From NCBI GenBank assembly GCA_001910725.1, contig MJGA01000007.1:310001-374000 (forward strand): a stretch of DNA of 64,000 bases, in the 5' to 3' direction. Position 1 is the stretch's first letter, and the number at the start of each line of letters is the position of its first letter. Source of the stretch: Phanerodontia chrysosporium. Lineage: Eukaryota; Basidiomycota; Agaricomycetes; Polyporales; Phanerochaetaceae. Positions 1-12,716 of this stretch are shown here, piece after piece. Both the position numbers and the translations under genes were made by a program. Below the pieces are notes generated by a model. The model had not been told where the DNA came from. It saw only the letters and a list, made by a program, of their open reading frames with translations, and ran no database searches.

Positions 1-803
1 GGCGTGGGCCGCCTGCCGCCGCAATCTGTCGCAACGCCCGCGCGGAGACGCCCTGGGTTACCCCGGCGCTCGGGGAATCGCACGCCAGGGGCTGGCGCCT
101 CTCCCTCCTGCCTCTGCCGGCGGCGAACAAGATGGGCTCATCACGTCCGCATTCACTCCCATCTCGTCTCGGCCGGCGGGATCTGTTCAGAGCGCAGATG
201 ACGCGTCAGGTAGCCACGGCTTGCGCGCAGCGAGGTCCCGCAGCGTTCGCAGCGGGAGCGAGTCCGCGAGAGCTGCGAGCGGGCTGCGACTCATCGTGAC
301 TGTGCCGAGCGAGAAGCAGGCGGACGCCCGGGCGGACGGTTTTGGTGGGTGCAAGAATTCCGCCCTTGCTCGGAGGGCGCTCGGACGTTGTTCGATTAGA
401 AAGTGCTAATCTCGATGCGTCCTAGATCACTCAATGGGAACCTCCGCCGGCGAGGTCGGTGCTTGCGTCTTTCCATGGCCAAGGCGTCCACATGCGACGA
501 CTACGGAGCGACGGCAATCATTTGAATAACCCGCAGAACATATACATATGTCCACGTCCTGTGCTCTCTTGTCGCCTCTCCCAACTACTCCTGCTCGCTC
601 ATCACGCAGGCATAGCCCTCTCGCCCTGCCACCCTATCACTTGCCATGGTATACACCGCATCGCACTCTCCCATCTACTATGTTGGCCAGCCGACCGTCA
701 TGCGGGACCCCAGAGCGCAGCGTGGATAAAATCCAGCCCTGTTATCGTGAGTCGCCACCTCTCCTCCCTTGTATTCTCCTCTCTAACGAGACCAACGCAG
801 ACT
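1..803. other. Left-edge region, no supported gene
   Basis: No reading frame here has a recognisable domain. The stretch just before 804 is the probable promoter and 5' leader of the following gene. A 34-codon minus-strand frame near 58-162 could be a first exon of a gene lying off the left edge, but nothing supports it beyond an ATG and an open frame. Confidence 0.4.
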
Positions 804-1337
804 ATGGAGAGCTTCAACTACAAGCGCACCTCCCCATCCCCACGGCAGTCCATGTCGCCCTCCCCATCGCCCACGCCCTCGGACGTGCCCACCGCCGTCT
901 CGACTCTGCTCGGTCTCACGAAGCAGCTCCAGGACGTGCTGCGGCTATGGAGTGTAGAGCAGGCGAGCGAGGCGCAGGTCAGCGACGCCTTTGTATTGGT
1001 TGGCATGCAGTTCAACGCCACTGTCAACGCGTTCACGCGGCATCGCATCGACATGAGGTACGTCCGCTTCTGACAGCTCCTCGCGACCCACGCTGACCTT
1101 GTACTCGCTCTTCCTAGTGACCTTATGTCGATACCAAACGAGCTCCGCGTGGTCCTCGAGAAGTGCCTCGGCGAGGAGCCGTCGCCGCGCACGCTCGAGC
1201 GGTACATGCCCCGCGTTCGCACCGTCATCTTCCGGCTGCTGCAGGGCCTCCAGCGCAAGCAGGCGCCGTACTGGAAGGCCGTCGAGGGCTCACGCTGGGT
1301 CGTGCCGGCCGTTGACGAGTACGCCCGGTACCGTTGA
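804..1337 (+). CDS. Small conserved-looking protein of unknown function, 157 aa
   Basis: Two exons, 804-1057 and 1118-1337, are separated by a 60-bp GT-AG intron. The splice joins in phase 2 and gives a 157-residue protein. The first 25 residues are a Ser/Pro-rich tail with several SP pairs, which are possible proline-directed kinase sites. The remainder looks entirely helical: a block around residues 30-85 that includes FNATVNAFTRHRIDMSDL, then a block around 90-140 with LEKCLGEEPSP and LFRLLQGLQ-like amphipathic helices. There is no signal peptide or membrane segment. The pattern of conserved-looking hydrophobics suggests a real fungal protein, but I cannot name its family. The start was chosen because it opens the frame directly and sits after a pyrimidine-rich leader. 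Confidence 0.72.
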
Positions 1338-4246
1338 GCGCCGCGCACCGCGGAACCCTCGAACGCCCAATCACTGGGAACGGAAAGATGAAGATGGTGA
1401 TGGCTCCTCGACACACATCTCGTCTGGGACCCCCTGCGGCATCTCCTCTTGCAGATGCCCGCGCTGCGAAGCCACAGCCTCCCAAGCCTCGACCGTGATG
1501 ATGACGCGCGCACGTCGTCCGCTCACGCGAGGTGCTGCCTCGCCCCCGCTCGACACGCGCAACTCCCCCCATTTCACGGCGGAGCGTGTCTCGCCCCCAG
1601 ACGCCAGATCGTCGCAGCCCACCACTCCCCACGTCTTGCACATGGATTCGGTTTCGTCGTCACGCATTTACCCTAAAGTGTCTGCCACCTAAGTACGCCA
1701 ATCCCCGCAATCGCATACCCTACAAGTCGGTTATTCCCCGAGTTTCCCTTTTACTGTATATCCTCTTGCAAGTAAATAGCTAGCCTCTGACATCTCGTTG
1801 TATTTTTACACTACTACCACCCTGCTTCGGCATGTATCACCAGCATCACGAAATCCAAACTCTTGTTATCCACGATATCTGCGGGCTGCGCATGGTGGGA
1901 ATCACGCGACTTCGCACCGCCATTGTCAATCCCTGGATGTCAGCCTGGCGCCATCCGGTCTGGCAGCTGCGCCAGGTGTATTCGGGTCTAGCATCCCGGT
2001 AGACAGAACCATACGAGACAGGCCGCAGGTCAGATGGTTCCTCGGCAGGGGCGTCGCTCCGAGCATGCAGTCAAAGTCCCGATGGGAATTGGTACCGAGT
2101 CAGATTAATTGGCCCAGGATTCGAATGCATTTTCTACGACATCCTTGGCTTTATTAGTTCTCAGCATTCTGGAATGACTCTCTGGTGCGGCCTAGGATGC
2201 TGTTGAGAGGGGCGCGGCAGCTGAGCAGTCGACTCTATGATTCTAGGGCCAGCGCGCGGCGATCTTCCGCATCCGGCTCGACATCCGTTGCTCCTGGCCA
2301 CCATGTCGTTCCTACGTTTCAACGCTGAAACGCCGGGGTTTGTTGCTTTCCAGCCACGTGCATCGTGGCGTGCTAACCTTGCTATTCCAGACGCAGACTT
2401 CGTTGACGTACAACAAGACAAAGCGTCGCAGCGCATCCAGATGTCCCCAGACGCTGGAAGCCCCGCTTCCCATTGTCGAGTGCCATACTTGCCGCCAAGG
2501 CACGGCAGAGACAATAGACCGCAGTATGACATGCGGCACGACTGCACATCGAGATCCGCAGCCTTCCTTGGAAACTGCGCGGGACGCTACCAGCTTAGCA
2601 GGCGGCGGCCGCTTCCAAGAGGAGCCCCCTCGCGGGAGCTACGTACACATTTTCGACGCTCGAGGCTCTCCGAGACCACGCTGGGCTCACCTCAGACAGC
2701 GGCGATCTGTCTACCGGATTGCTGCGTCCAGCATCTGCATTGTCTCTTGCGCCGTCTCCGCGCTGGCATAGAGCGGACGTCTCCCAGGCCTGCCGGCGCC
2801 GCCAGCACGCCGCGGTCGTCCCGGACGCTTCGTCGAGGCAATCACCCGCTCCCGGGACGCCACGAGCCCACTGGTGCCTGGGATGGCCTTCCAGGAGCAG
2901 CCGTCCGCTCTACCACCATCGCTTGGTAGGAGTGGTTGTACAGGACTCGGCAGTGGCACGCTATTCCTGGCTGCCCGAGCGCGGATCCTTGAATAGGGAG
3001 ACAAGCTCTGGCAATGATCCTGGTGGTAACTCTCTCGGCGCGGCGCGATGACTCTCAGGGTGCCGAGGACGACTGGTTCGGTGAGTGACTCATGGAGACA
3101 AATCAGAAAGCGACGCTTGCAAATGACCGCAGCAACAGCAGCAGCAGTTCGGCTTCGTCAGCATTGCTCATGGAGCTTTCCCCTGGTGAGCAACACGTCG
3201 CACTGTGACTCTGCGCTCTTCGAGCGTCTTACGGGCCCCGTGCAGCGGACAAGGTGGAAAGTGTTCTGACTACGATGCGCATAGCTGCGGCTGGAGCGCA
3301 CATGTTCCCAAGGGCAGCGGGCGGGCGAGCTTGTACGCAAAAGGCGCTTCAGGATCTTCAGCTGCTACGCATGATCATGGCCCGCAGCTGGGAACTCCCG
3401 TTATCGACTAGGTATGCCAGTCCACAGAACGCTCACTACGCTAGGAGCAAGCTTGTTGACCTCGGTGCATGCCGTGTCACAAGGCCCACTAAAAGTGGAA
3501 GCGAGGACTGATCCATCGACATTCCATGTACCCCGTGGTGGGCCAGCCGGCCAAATGACACAAAGTGTGGACATCGGGAAATATCAATACAGACCATTCT
3601 GCTGTAGTAGGATTTGTTCGCCGTAATGGGGAAATGGCAGTGGGCCTTCTGACAAGATATAATACTGGTCCTTGTACATGTGCCTCGGAAGCAGTTGCCG
3701 AGTGGTCGTGCGACTTACCTGCCGCGACAAACGACCGTCTTGCCTGTTTTATCTTGCTTTCCTCCTTCGAGCTGTACCACATATCTGAGTGCCTCAGTGT
3801 CATCGTTAGTTTGACCTCAGGAGCTCAACCTGTCGATGACGGCACTCCTACACTCGTTGCGCGCAGCGCCCATCCCGATTGGCTCTCAGATCTCATTCCG
3901 CAACCACCACCTCCGTCTCCTCCTTTCCTGAAACTTTGGTCTCCGTCGCTCCCTAACCTCCATCTCGCATATAATCCCACTCGTGTACAGCACCATAAGT
4001 TATTACTCTATTCGCAATATTCGTTTCGCATAGCTCGACAAGGCGCGGTGGAGCAATAAGCATCCGTCGTTCCTGTGAAGTCATCGCTCGCGCCCACGCT
4101 TTCTGAGGTCAGTGGCTTCGCCTGCATCGCATATATCCTGCGCGCGCACGACTCCTGACCACACCTGTTCACGACTCTTACGACCACTACTCTACCTACC
4201 ACATAGTTCCTCATCCACAGCACGTTTATGACAGTCTGAAGACACG
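1338..4246. other. 2.9-kb stretch without a convincing gene
   Basis: Several open frames exist. The longest is 2237-2929 on the plus strand, 230 codons, with an overlapping minus-strand frame at 2161-2547. Their translations are rich in Arg, Pro and Ser, contain no domain I recognise, and show no consistent splice pattern. The last 150-200 bases before 4247 are probably the 5' leader of the anoctamin gene. Old transposon debris or a lineage-specific gene cannot be excluded. No terminal repeats or target duplications were seen. Confidence 0.45.
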
Positions 4247-6718
4247 ATGCCGCCCAAAGTCGACCTAGTCCTCGTGTTCCGTTCCTCGTCGGGGAAGATT
4301 GAGCCCAAGGCGCTCGCTAGGCAGAACACCAGACAGGCCTCCGAGCAGTATGCGAAGCTGCTGCAGACGTTGAAGAGAGGCGGTCTGCAGGCGGTCGGCA
4401 AGCGGGGAGAGCGCGACGGCCAGCTGCTCGTCATGGTTTCCTGCCCGCCGGCTCTGCTCAAGAGACTTGCTCAGAGGGAAAGGTGCGCATTTAATTCGTA
4501 CACTGAGGCGGCGGGATTCACCTCTTGAGCTCAGACACTCTGATTTCTTGCACGGCCTGCCGTCGAAACATTCCATTGGGGCAGAAGATCTTGACGCGAA
4601 TCCCTTGTCGCCTGCAGACCAGATCCGCCTCGTCCACACCTACATCACATCAGCCGAAGCAGATGGAGGCCTTGGAATCGCTCCTGCGTCTCCGCAGTGG
4701 GATAGGGTGGAGTCTGTCATGGCTCTCCATGATCACCTCTTCAACGATACTTGGATCCGCTCTTGGACTACCCGTCAACTCGGCCTGGTCACTCCTGAGA
4801 AGATCAGGGAGCAGGTACGATGCCAGGTATCATTGTATGCGCTCTGTACTGACACACAACGCGTAGTTCGGCGAGGCTGTTGCACTTTACTTCGCGTTCC
4901 TAGCGTCGTACACGAAGTTCCTCATCTTCATCTCGGTCGCCGGTGTCTTCTTCTACTTCTTCGCAGCCCCATACTCGACGTTCTTCTCTTCTATACTTCT
5001 AGTATGGTCCGTTGTCTTCGTCGAGTGGTGGCGTATCAAGCAGCGCATTCTCTCAGTGCGCTGGGGTACGAACGGCTCGTTCCGCGTCGAGAAGCGCAGA
5101 GCGCAATATGTTCCCATCCCGTGGTGGCGCAGAGAATTGCGGATTCTTTCCAGCCTTCCTGTTATCCTCTTCTTTGCCGCGATCCTCGCCTGTCTACTCA
5201 CGGGCATCTTTGTATTCGAGGCGTTCGTGACCCAGCTGTACAAGGGTCCAGGCGCCAAGTTCATGGTAAGCCTTTTCCAAGTCTAATCTTGTGCTGCATT
5301 TGGCTCATACTCTTTGCAGTCATTTGCCCCTACAATTCTGTTCCTTCTTCTGGTCCCCAGGGTGCTCGCGATTTACCACACCTACGCAGTACGCTTCACA
5401 GATTGGGAGAACCACAGCCACCAGTCAACGCACGACGCGTCCCTCACCATCAAGACGTTCAGCCTTTCGGCTATCGTTGCGTACGGCGGCCTGGCACTCT
5501 CGGCCTTCGTATATGTGCCATTTGGCGAAGAAGTTATGACCTGGGTCCAGGTTTACCTCTTCCACACGAAGACTCCCCTGCACGCCAAGGCGAAGAACTG
5601 GGCCTCGACAGTCATGTCCACGCTCTCAAGCCCCACGGCAAGTGTGGTTGCCGACGCAGGAAAGCGAGCCTACAATGCAACCGCAGCGGAGCATCTGTGG
5701 GAGCTGGATAATGGTAACGCGCGCAGTAAACTCAACCCAACGCGCCTTCAGGACCAGATGTACGCTATCACTGTCATCAACCAAGTCGTGAATACCTTCC
5801 TCGAGATCGGCCTCCCGTACGTCATGCGCGCAGTCGACTCCTACCGCGCGGGCAAGGGCCTCACACTTGCTGAAAATGCCGCGGGTGCAAAGAAGAAACG
5901 CGTGCAATTCGAGGATTCCGCAAGCGGAAGTGCCGAGGTTGCCAACAACGTCACAGGCGTGGAGGAACGGGAGTTTTTGGAGCGCGTCAGGCGGGAGGTG
6001 CCCTGCCCGAGTATACACTGTTCGCTGACTACAGTGAGATGGTTACGCAATTCGGATACGTCGCTCTGTGGTCGACCATCTGGCCGCTTGCCCCGGGTAA
6101 GCACCTTCTGCTCATCTGAGACAGCCATCGAAGCTCATGATTGTGGCAGTGATGTCGCTGATCAACAACTGGCTCGAGCTGCGGTCGGACGCGTTCAAGA
6201 TCGCCGTGCACGCCAGGCGGCCGATCCCTGCGCGCACGGACACGATCGGCCCGTGGCTCGACACGCTCACGTTCTTAACGTGGCTCGCCGCGCTGACGAA
6301 CTCGGCGCTCGTGTACCTCTTCCGGCCGACGGACCACTGCAAGGCGACCGGCACGACGCTGCAGCATCACCACCACCACTTCAGCGACGCGGAATCCTCG
6401 ACGCGCCAGCTGCTCACGAGCGCGGCCGTCGTCGCCCTCGCCGCGTCGCACGGCTACCTCGTCCTCCGCATGTTCGTGCGCCACATCCTTGAGCGCCTCA
6501 TGTGGAAGGGCAGCAAGGAGAAGCAGTCCGCCGAGCGCCTCGACGCGGAGATCAAGCAGCAGTACTTGCGCAGCATCGGCGTTGCGGATGTCGCGTCCGG
6601 CAGTCTCGCGGATAGCAAGGTTCTCAAGGAGAACGACGACGTCCCCGACGATCAGAAGGCGTTCTGGGCCGAGGACGAGGGCCTCGAGGAACTGAGCAAG
6701 GGTGTGAAGGACGCTTGA
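4247..6718 (+). CDS. Anoctamin/TMEM16 family membrane protein, Ist2-like
   Basis: Five exons (4247-4482, 4535-4814, 4867-5265, 5320-6096, 6150-6718) encode about 753 residues. The N-terminal 170 residues form a soluble domain that ends in a short motif before the membrane region (TRQLGLVTPEKIREQ, then FGEAVALYFAF). Hydrophobic segments follow, including FLIFISVAGVFFYFFAAPY, FFSSILLVWSVVFVEWW, LPVILFFAAILACLLTGIFVF and TILFLLLVPRVLAIY. The later block FADYSEMVTQFGYVALWSTIWPLAPV and LINNWLELRSDAFK is characteristic of TMEM16 proteins. Fungal members act as lipid scramblases or as ER-plasma membrane tethers (Ist2). The tail is short, so the long lipid-binding tail of yeast Ist2 appears absent. 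One base appears to be missing next to 6000, where the frame changes between RREV and LPEYTLF. No intron can explain this. Confidence 0.88.
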
Positions 6719-6958
6719 GGATTAGACTGGCTGTAGAGTTTGCATGTATGTCTCTTGATGCCTGGACAATGCCATGACACACGATTCTGAGTTGCCTCCT
6801 TTCGTAGCCTAGTATCCGTAGTAAAGCTATAATAATGGCCTGATGTGAATATGTCAAGACTCCGTCCAAGAAGCGACAACGAGGTGCGTATATATAGGAG
6901 CAGTCAAAACGGGTATTGAATAATATTTGGTCGTACGTGCGCGAACTAGCAAGATAAA
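6719..6958. other. Intergenic region between convergent genes
   Basis: This AT-rich 240-bp gap lies between the stop codon of the anoctamin gene (plus) and the stop codon of family member A (minus). It should hold both 3' UTRs and polyadenylation signals. No other feature was seen. Confidence 0.5.
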
Positions 6959-8210
6959 TCACGGAAGTTGAGATAGCCCATGAAGGATTATTCTCGACTG
7001 TAGAATGTTTAGTTGCATGTCCGAACGCAAAAGCTTCAACTGTGACTCCTCCGGGAGAGCAGCCAAACTTCTCAAAGAGGGCATGTCATGTATCCCAGCC
7101 TGGAGGAAAGCAGGCAACAGAGCGTCCATGGGCTGGATGAGCGAGTGCAGGAAATTGCGCACCGCGCCTTCCCCTGTCTCAGCCTGGTTAACGAGAGTGC
7201 TAGTGGAGTCGCTTTCACTCGACGGTGGCGCAGGAGCGGCTGGAGACGCATGGTGCACCATGGTGACTATCTGTAGAACTGCGCGCGATGGCGCGCTCTC
7301 GGACGCGTCACTCTGCACATTCTGACTGGCATCCTCACTAGACGACCTGGATTGGGGCGCGCGAGGAGACCAGGACTGCGTGGACTGTGCAGTGTTTGAT
7401 ACGTGTGGTGGTGGTGTGAGAGATTCACGTTGCGAGGTGCGGGATGATGCACTAGTCGCCTGCGCCCGCGCATGAGCACGCATCCGAGCTTCAACAGATG
7501 GAGAGCTGTCTTGTTGTGACGGCTCGACTCGAAGTTGACGATGGGACCGAAGTGGCTCTTCGGGCTCTGGTGAGCTCTCTAGCTCGTCCTGCGCGACACC
7601 GTAAGCCTCGTTTCGCGCGATACGGCCAGTAAAGCGCGGCCTACCTGCATATCCTCGTCTTGAGACTCCTGCGGGACAACTTGGCTAGCGACACGGGCCT
7701 TTACCTTCGATCGTGTCGATTTGTACGATCTCTGCGACCGGTGCCCACCCGATCTGCGTGAAGCAGATGCCGAGCTGGACAGGCGCGACCTCAGATATGC
7801 CTCGATAGGCCACGCATTTTCGTAGCGTTGGATCACGAAGGGACACTGAGCGCACACCTTAGGTCGGACGTGATCAGACGCGCCAGGCCCGAACAATAGG
7901 GAGAAAACCATCGGTCCCACCTCGTCCACCAGGTTCTTCAGCTTCTCGCTGTCCTGATCTGTGTATACTTTGCTCTCGTCAAGATACTTGTCCTTCAGAA
8001 CGCGTAGGGAATTCTGGGAAGGAACAACTTCAGACGAAATGTCCAAGAATTTCTGAGATTGACAGTTCTGGAGTCTCCAGCACTTACATGAAGCGCAGCC
8101 TTTTCATCATTGGTCATACCAGGGACCGCTTTGAGACTCCTGACTTCACTCCAGCGTGTTGGATGTGGTATCATGCTTGTAACGGCAGGTGAACCATCCA
8201 CCACGCTCAT
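6959..8210 (-). CDS. Paralogous family member A, unknown function, 386 aa
   Basis: Proposed exons are 8210-8088, 8052-7645 and 7588-6959, all joined in phase 0. The N-terminal block carries RWSEVRSLKAVPGMTNDEKAALH. A middle block reads CPFVIQRYENAWPIEAYLRSRL. A Ser/Arg-rich linker follows, and the last 75 residues form a compact helical domain (VRNFLHSLIQPMDALLPAFL, then LNILQSRIILHGL). Genes B and C have the same blocks in the same order. The first intron would be only 35 bp. The 75-bp segment before CPFV is in frame and could be an unspliced or optional intron, because B and C have an intron at that place. There is no signal peptide or membrane segment, and the basic linker suggests a nuclear location. 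I recognise no known family. Confidence 0.7.
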
Positions 8211-8470
8211 GGCTTGGCAGGAAAGAGAATGTAAACGCCCAAGTTCACAACTATCGGCAATCTCGAATCTCGTCACGACGTTCTGCACACAAAATCGCGC
8301 CTAGCCAGCTTGCGAATGATATTGGAAAGTTGATGGAGAGCACAATACTATGGACGAACACAGACTGCTTGTGATACACGATTCAATGATTACAACAACA
8401 CATCATTTCTTTTCCAAGAAGTGCCTTTTCGGACGCAATTCGAGCCTACATGTACAAAATACAACCACTT

Positions 8471-9418
8471 TCACCGTCTGCGTGAGACCAGCCCGTGATG
8501 GATCACCTCCTGCTGGAAATGGTTCAGTGGGAGGCGGTCGAGGAAGGCGCGCTGCTGTACATGAGTCATCGCGATTAGGCTGTCCAGACACACGCGGTCA
8601 GCGATGCCTGCCAACGTGAGGACTGGAGCGAGCTCAATCATGCTCGGCCGTAGCGAGGCGAGGAAGCGGCGAACAGAAACACTTGGCGTCATGACGCGAT
8701 TACCAGCAGCAGCAAGGGCAGTGCCAGCGGATGGCAAGGGATGCGGCTGGTTTGGAAGAGCAGCGGGACGAGCCTGCATATACATCCGTGCTGGCTTTTC
8801 TGGCTAGGACCGAGGTTTCAGTACTCATAAGGATAAAGCAACATTGCACCCAATGAGAAAAACATACACGTTGTCGCAGGACTGGTTGAGCCGGAGGCTG
8901 CGGTGGTGCGGACAAACGTTCGGGCGAGATACGACATCCATCCGGAGCTGTCCCAGCAAGGGTGTTTGACGAAAGGGCTTGCGCGCTGCTTGTTCGTAAT
9001 CTCTTCTGTTCACGTTTCTTCCTCTGAGCCAACCACTCCATCATGAATGGCCCAACGGGCCAGGCTTCTTCGTAGCGTTGCAAGCAGGGAAATCGCACTG
9101 CAAGCTAATGGTTCCTGGATTACTCAAAAATGGTCTCGGGATATGGAAAGAAGCTGACCTCCTGAGCAAGCTTCGCCTTATTCACCACATCTTGTTGTCC
9201 CCAGCTGAGGCTCTCGTCTATATACGCGGGGATCGCCAAAGGAAGGTTCTTCTACTGACATGTAAGCAGTGTCAGCGAACTGTCACAACAGCGGGACATA
9301 CCTTGAGATCCGCTCGCTCTGTGGCTGTGAGACCCGGAACGTGGATGAGACTTCGATACCAACGCAAGTTTCCTCTAGGACGGGGTAGTGGCCTCTCTTC
9401 TGCAAGCGTATCTGACAT
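8471..9418 (-). CDS. Paralogous family member B, unknown function, 257 aa
   Basis: Exons are 9418-9302, 9251-9159, 9104-8870 and 8799-8471, with total length divisible by three. The protein starts MSDTLAEERPLPRPRGNLRW and continues YRSLIHVPGLTATERADLK, matching the first block of A. Exon 2 encodes a short stretch with IPAYIDESLSWGQQDV. Exon 3 starts the block FPCLQRYEEAWPVGPFMMEWL, followed by a very basic run (QRKKREQKRLR) that could be a nuclear-localisation signal. The C-terminal block is VSVRRFLASLRPSMIELAPVL to QQEVIHHGL. Gene B lies head-to-tail with A, about 260 bp upstream of it on the same strand, which is consistent with tandem duplication. Overall identity to A is low, so the duplication is old. 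Function unknown. Confidence 0.72.
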
Positions 9419-9573
9419 GTTATTCTTGTCCGAGATAATTCAGTGCGAAGCACGATGTCAATGTTTTACATGAGAAGTGATAACGCACCTCGTCTGCTCC
9501 TGCAAGGTGAAGGTAGACAACAAAGAGGAGAAGACTCAATCAATGATTAGATTGTGACGCCTTTATAATACAC

Positions 9574-12104
9574 TCAGAGCTTTTGGGTCTCATCGATATT
9601 CAGAATCAAATGTGTGAAGAACCGAATCATCTCGAGGAAGCCTTCGGCGCGAATTGCTGCAAAAATGCATGATTAGCTAGCGAATTGCGCGAAGAAAGTG
9701 CGGAATACGTACCTTCGTTTACGGTATGGGCCCCGTTGTAGACGTCCGCGGTATTCAGGTGGCTATACCTGAAGATATGCCTGGTGAGATCCCAATAGTG
9801 CTTCGTATCTGCAGGACAATTGTCAGTCTGGCGGGCTTTGATCCGCGCTCAGGGGGTACACGCGTACCTGTATTACCTGTAGTTCCCCGCAGCGTCATCA
9901 GCGATGTGATTGGATGGGAGGGGATAGCAGCGTACCAAGCAATATCGACGGCGCCACAATAACGGTCTTATTCTCGTACAATGACCGAGGCGACGTCGTA
10001 AGCACGTTCCTAATCGTGCCCGACAGCAGGTCATACGGTGCGCTGCCGGCAGATGGGGTCACAGGAGCGGGCTCGAGCCCGGTGCCGAAGGCATCGCTCA
10101 GGGTCACCTGCCCCGCGCTCACGCTAGCGTCGCCAATGCGCGTGCCGAAGGCTTCGACGGAGAGGTTGAGCTGCTTGGCGACGGGCGCCAGCGTGTCGAC
10201 TATGTGGGCTTGAAGTTCGCCAACGGAACTACGAGGTGTATGTTAAGGGGCACCGCTGCTTCAGCTTGCCGTATGAATGTCACGCTCACCTGTACCCCGC
10301 GATCCGGTGGTTCACGATGACGTACGCGTTCTCCGGCAGAGCATTCGTCTTCACTCCGCCGCGAACGACGTCGACAGCTTGCGTGGTCCCTGCGATAGCC
10401 TTGAACCCGGGACTGTACGCTCCAGCTCTTTCGTCAGCCTAGCCAGCGCCTTGTCGCTACTCAGAGACCGGGCCACCAGTTGACGGAGGTCTTGGGGGAA
10501 GTCCGGGTTGTGCGCCGCTTGACACTGGAGCTCGGCGTAGAATGTGTCGGTGCGGTACAAATGGGTCTCGTGTGGATTCGCTTCGAGAGCGGTAATCAGG
10601 GAAGCGAGCATGCCGATGCTCTGCAGTTGTTCAGGCCCACTACGAATGCACCATTAGAGATGTGGTCCACTTACTGTATGCGCTGGTGGAACGCTCGAAT
10701 GGCCGCCCGGCGCGGCGACTGCCATCCGCAGGTTGAAGCTACCCTTTTCCGCAACAGCGGGAGCAGCAAGTATAGCGTGAGGACTGAGCTCCTGTTTACC
10801 TGGGCACTCGTATTAGCGCGGTGCGGTGAGTGGACATACAAGGATTGAGAACTCACCACCCTCATCTACAAGGATGGCAAACGCATCTTTGCCGTATGCT
10901 TCAAGCAAGTAGTCGCGGATGGCGGTAGCACCCTAGATACGCAACGGATCAGTCTTCTGCAGTACGATGAGAACTGTACATACGGAAACACCACCGCGTT
11001 CTTCATCGATGCCAAACGCAAAGACGAACGTCCGCTGCGGGCTGAAACCATTCTCTAACAAGGTTTCTACTGCAATTCTGAGTGTATGCGGTAAGCGTTC
11101 GAACCATAACCAGGCTTGGAAGAAGCCTACAAGGAGCTGATAAGACCAGATTTATCGTCGCAGCTACCGCGACCCCAAATCCATTCCCCTACGGCAATTT
11201 AATCAATACCCAATAAGCGGTGATATGGGTTCTAGTCGCACCATCAAATAAACCAGAGAAGGGCGGATTCTTCCACGTCTCGACTGTTTGAGGCTCGACA
11301 GGAACAACATCTGAAAAGGATATGAGATCTCTGAGGCAGTGTAGTCAGGGGAAACAGACCTTGGTGTGCTGTTAACAGCGCAGGCTTCAAGGAGGTATCG
11401 GAACCCTGCCAATGATACACAAGTGCATACTTGTTTACGACTGTCTTCTTGAGTGAGGTATGACTGAAGGACGTTTACATCAGCTTCAACAATAGGCCAG
11501 GTATGACTTACACGAGAGGAAAGCGTTGTGATAGGTATGCGTGCAGATCTGCGAATACTTCCCAGTGAGGATCTTCGCCCGGGGGCTTCAAGTCGTCAAA
11601 CATTTCAGTCCTGGACGAGTGAGCGCGCGCGTCCTGCATGCAGTTAACATCGCACTCACGGAATCCTGACAGCACCACCGAGAGATTCTATAGCCTTTGA
11701 CTGGAAGGGCTTTGATGCGAAAGCGGCTTCCAAAGTGCCTAAGAGGCCCGTGTGCGTGGCAGGAGCTAACGCCGGGGCCTGAGGGCAAACGTCGTGGATG
11801 GGTGACTGCAAGCCCTGTACCAACGCACCCAAACCACGGAACGTCAGGGGAAGTGCATAGGTCAAGACAATGATAGCCTCCGCGAGAAGCAGGAGACGCA
11901 ATAAGAACGACTTCAGGTGGGTTGTGGTCGGCACTGTATACGGTTCTTCAGCCCTCTCGACATCCTCGCGTTTCTCGTGAAACCCATGTAAGCGAACGTC
12001 TCTTTCACCACCGACGGTGTGGTGGATACTGCTATCTTCGATGCTGGAGGTTGGACTGCCGCCTTGCGAAAGAGCTTGGACACACTCCAGTCGTCCGCCC
12101 TCAT
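9574..12104 (-). CDS. M20A metallocarboxypeptidase, carboxypeptidase S (CPS1)-like
   Basis: This multi-exon minus-strand gene ends with the block EGFLEMIRFFTHLILNIDE and a TGA at 9576-9574. Near the N-terminus (about 11840-11920) is a single hydrophobic segment, SFLLRLLLLAEAIIVLTYAL, as expected for the type II membrane anchor of yeast Cps1, a vacuolar enzyme that cleaves C-terminal residues from small peptides. Peptidase motifs are visible in order: HWEVFADLHAYLSQRFPLV (near 11530), the metal-ligand motif LLTAHQDVVPVEP (about 11300-11370), WGRGSCDDKSGL (about 11140-11180) and DEERGG (about 11000-11020), all typical of M20 dinuclear zinc peptidases. At least eight introns are needed. The first exon and start codon are uncertain; 12104 is one in-window possibility. 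Confidence 0.82.
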
Positions 12105-12716
12105 TAGGACTGCAGCTGGAAGACGAACGTTGGAAGTTAAGGCTGGTTTCCAATATCACGATTACTCACAAGATAACAGGATTGTCGTCACGCAAGCCTT
12201 ATTGCACACGGTCCTGTGGCTGTGGGTGTTCTTACCGAAAGACTGCTATAGAACCCGAACAATCATTCTCCACCTTGTTTTCCACTTTTGGCTTCAAGCA
12301 CACTCACGGTAAGATATGTTTTCGCCTACAAGATGATAAAGAGTTGCATACGACAGAGATAGTTCATAACTTCATAACCAGTGTTCACTCCTGCACTGCA
12401 GCTTGCACTTAGCCGCCAGCCAGACTCCTTTCCACTTGGGTGGCTGAATGAAACTCCGATGATGGATGCCACATTTGGAAGGGCCGGGACTGGCTAGCGC
12501 CCGCGGACTGGATGCGATCCCCGAGCTCCCGAGTGAAGTTTCGACCAACCATGTCTGTCCTCGGGACGGCTCCGTTTGCTCGGCCACATGTCGTAGCATC
12601 GAGCCTCGCGAGCACCTCGAGAGCCCCGGCGTGCACGCAGCTCAGGAATTACGCTGTTGGACGACGGATAGACCGCTGTGCGTAGCGTTCATGTTCTTCA
12701 TTTCTTCTAGTCTGAC
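12105..12716. other. Intergenic region between divergent genes
   Basis: This is about 0.6 kb between the start region of the carboxypeptidase gene (minus) and the mS29 gene (plus). Only short open frames without recognisable domains are present. It probably contains both promoters. The true first exons of either neighbour could extend into it. Confidence 0.4.

Noticed and set aside
58..162. Short minus-strand frame as first exon of a left-edge gene
   Set aside because: Only 34 codons, no domain, and the following exon would lie outside the window.
2237..2929. 230-codon plus-strand open frame as a gene
   Set aside because: Arg/Pro/Ser-rich translation without a domain, with a comparably open overlapping frame on the other strand. 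GC-rich DNA yields such frames by chance.
5990..6015. A tiny 14-bp intron to explain the anoctamin frame change
   Set aside because: Far too short to be spliced. One missing base in the GGCCC-like run explains the change.
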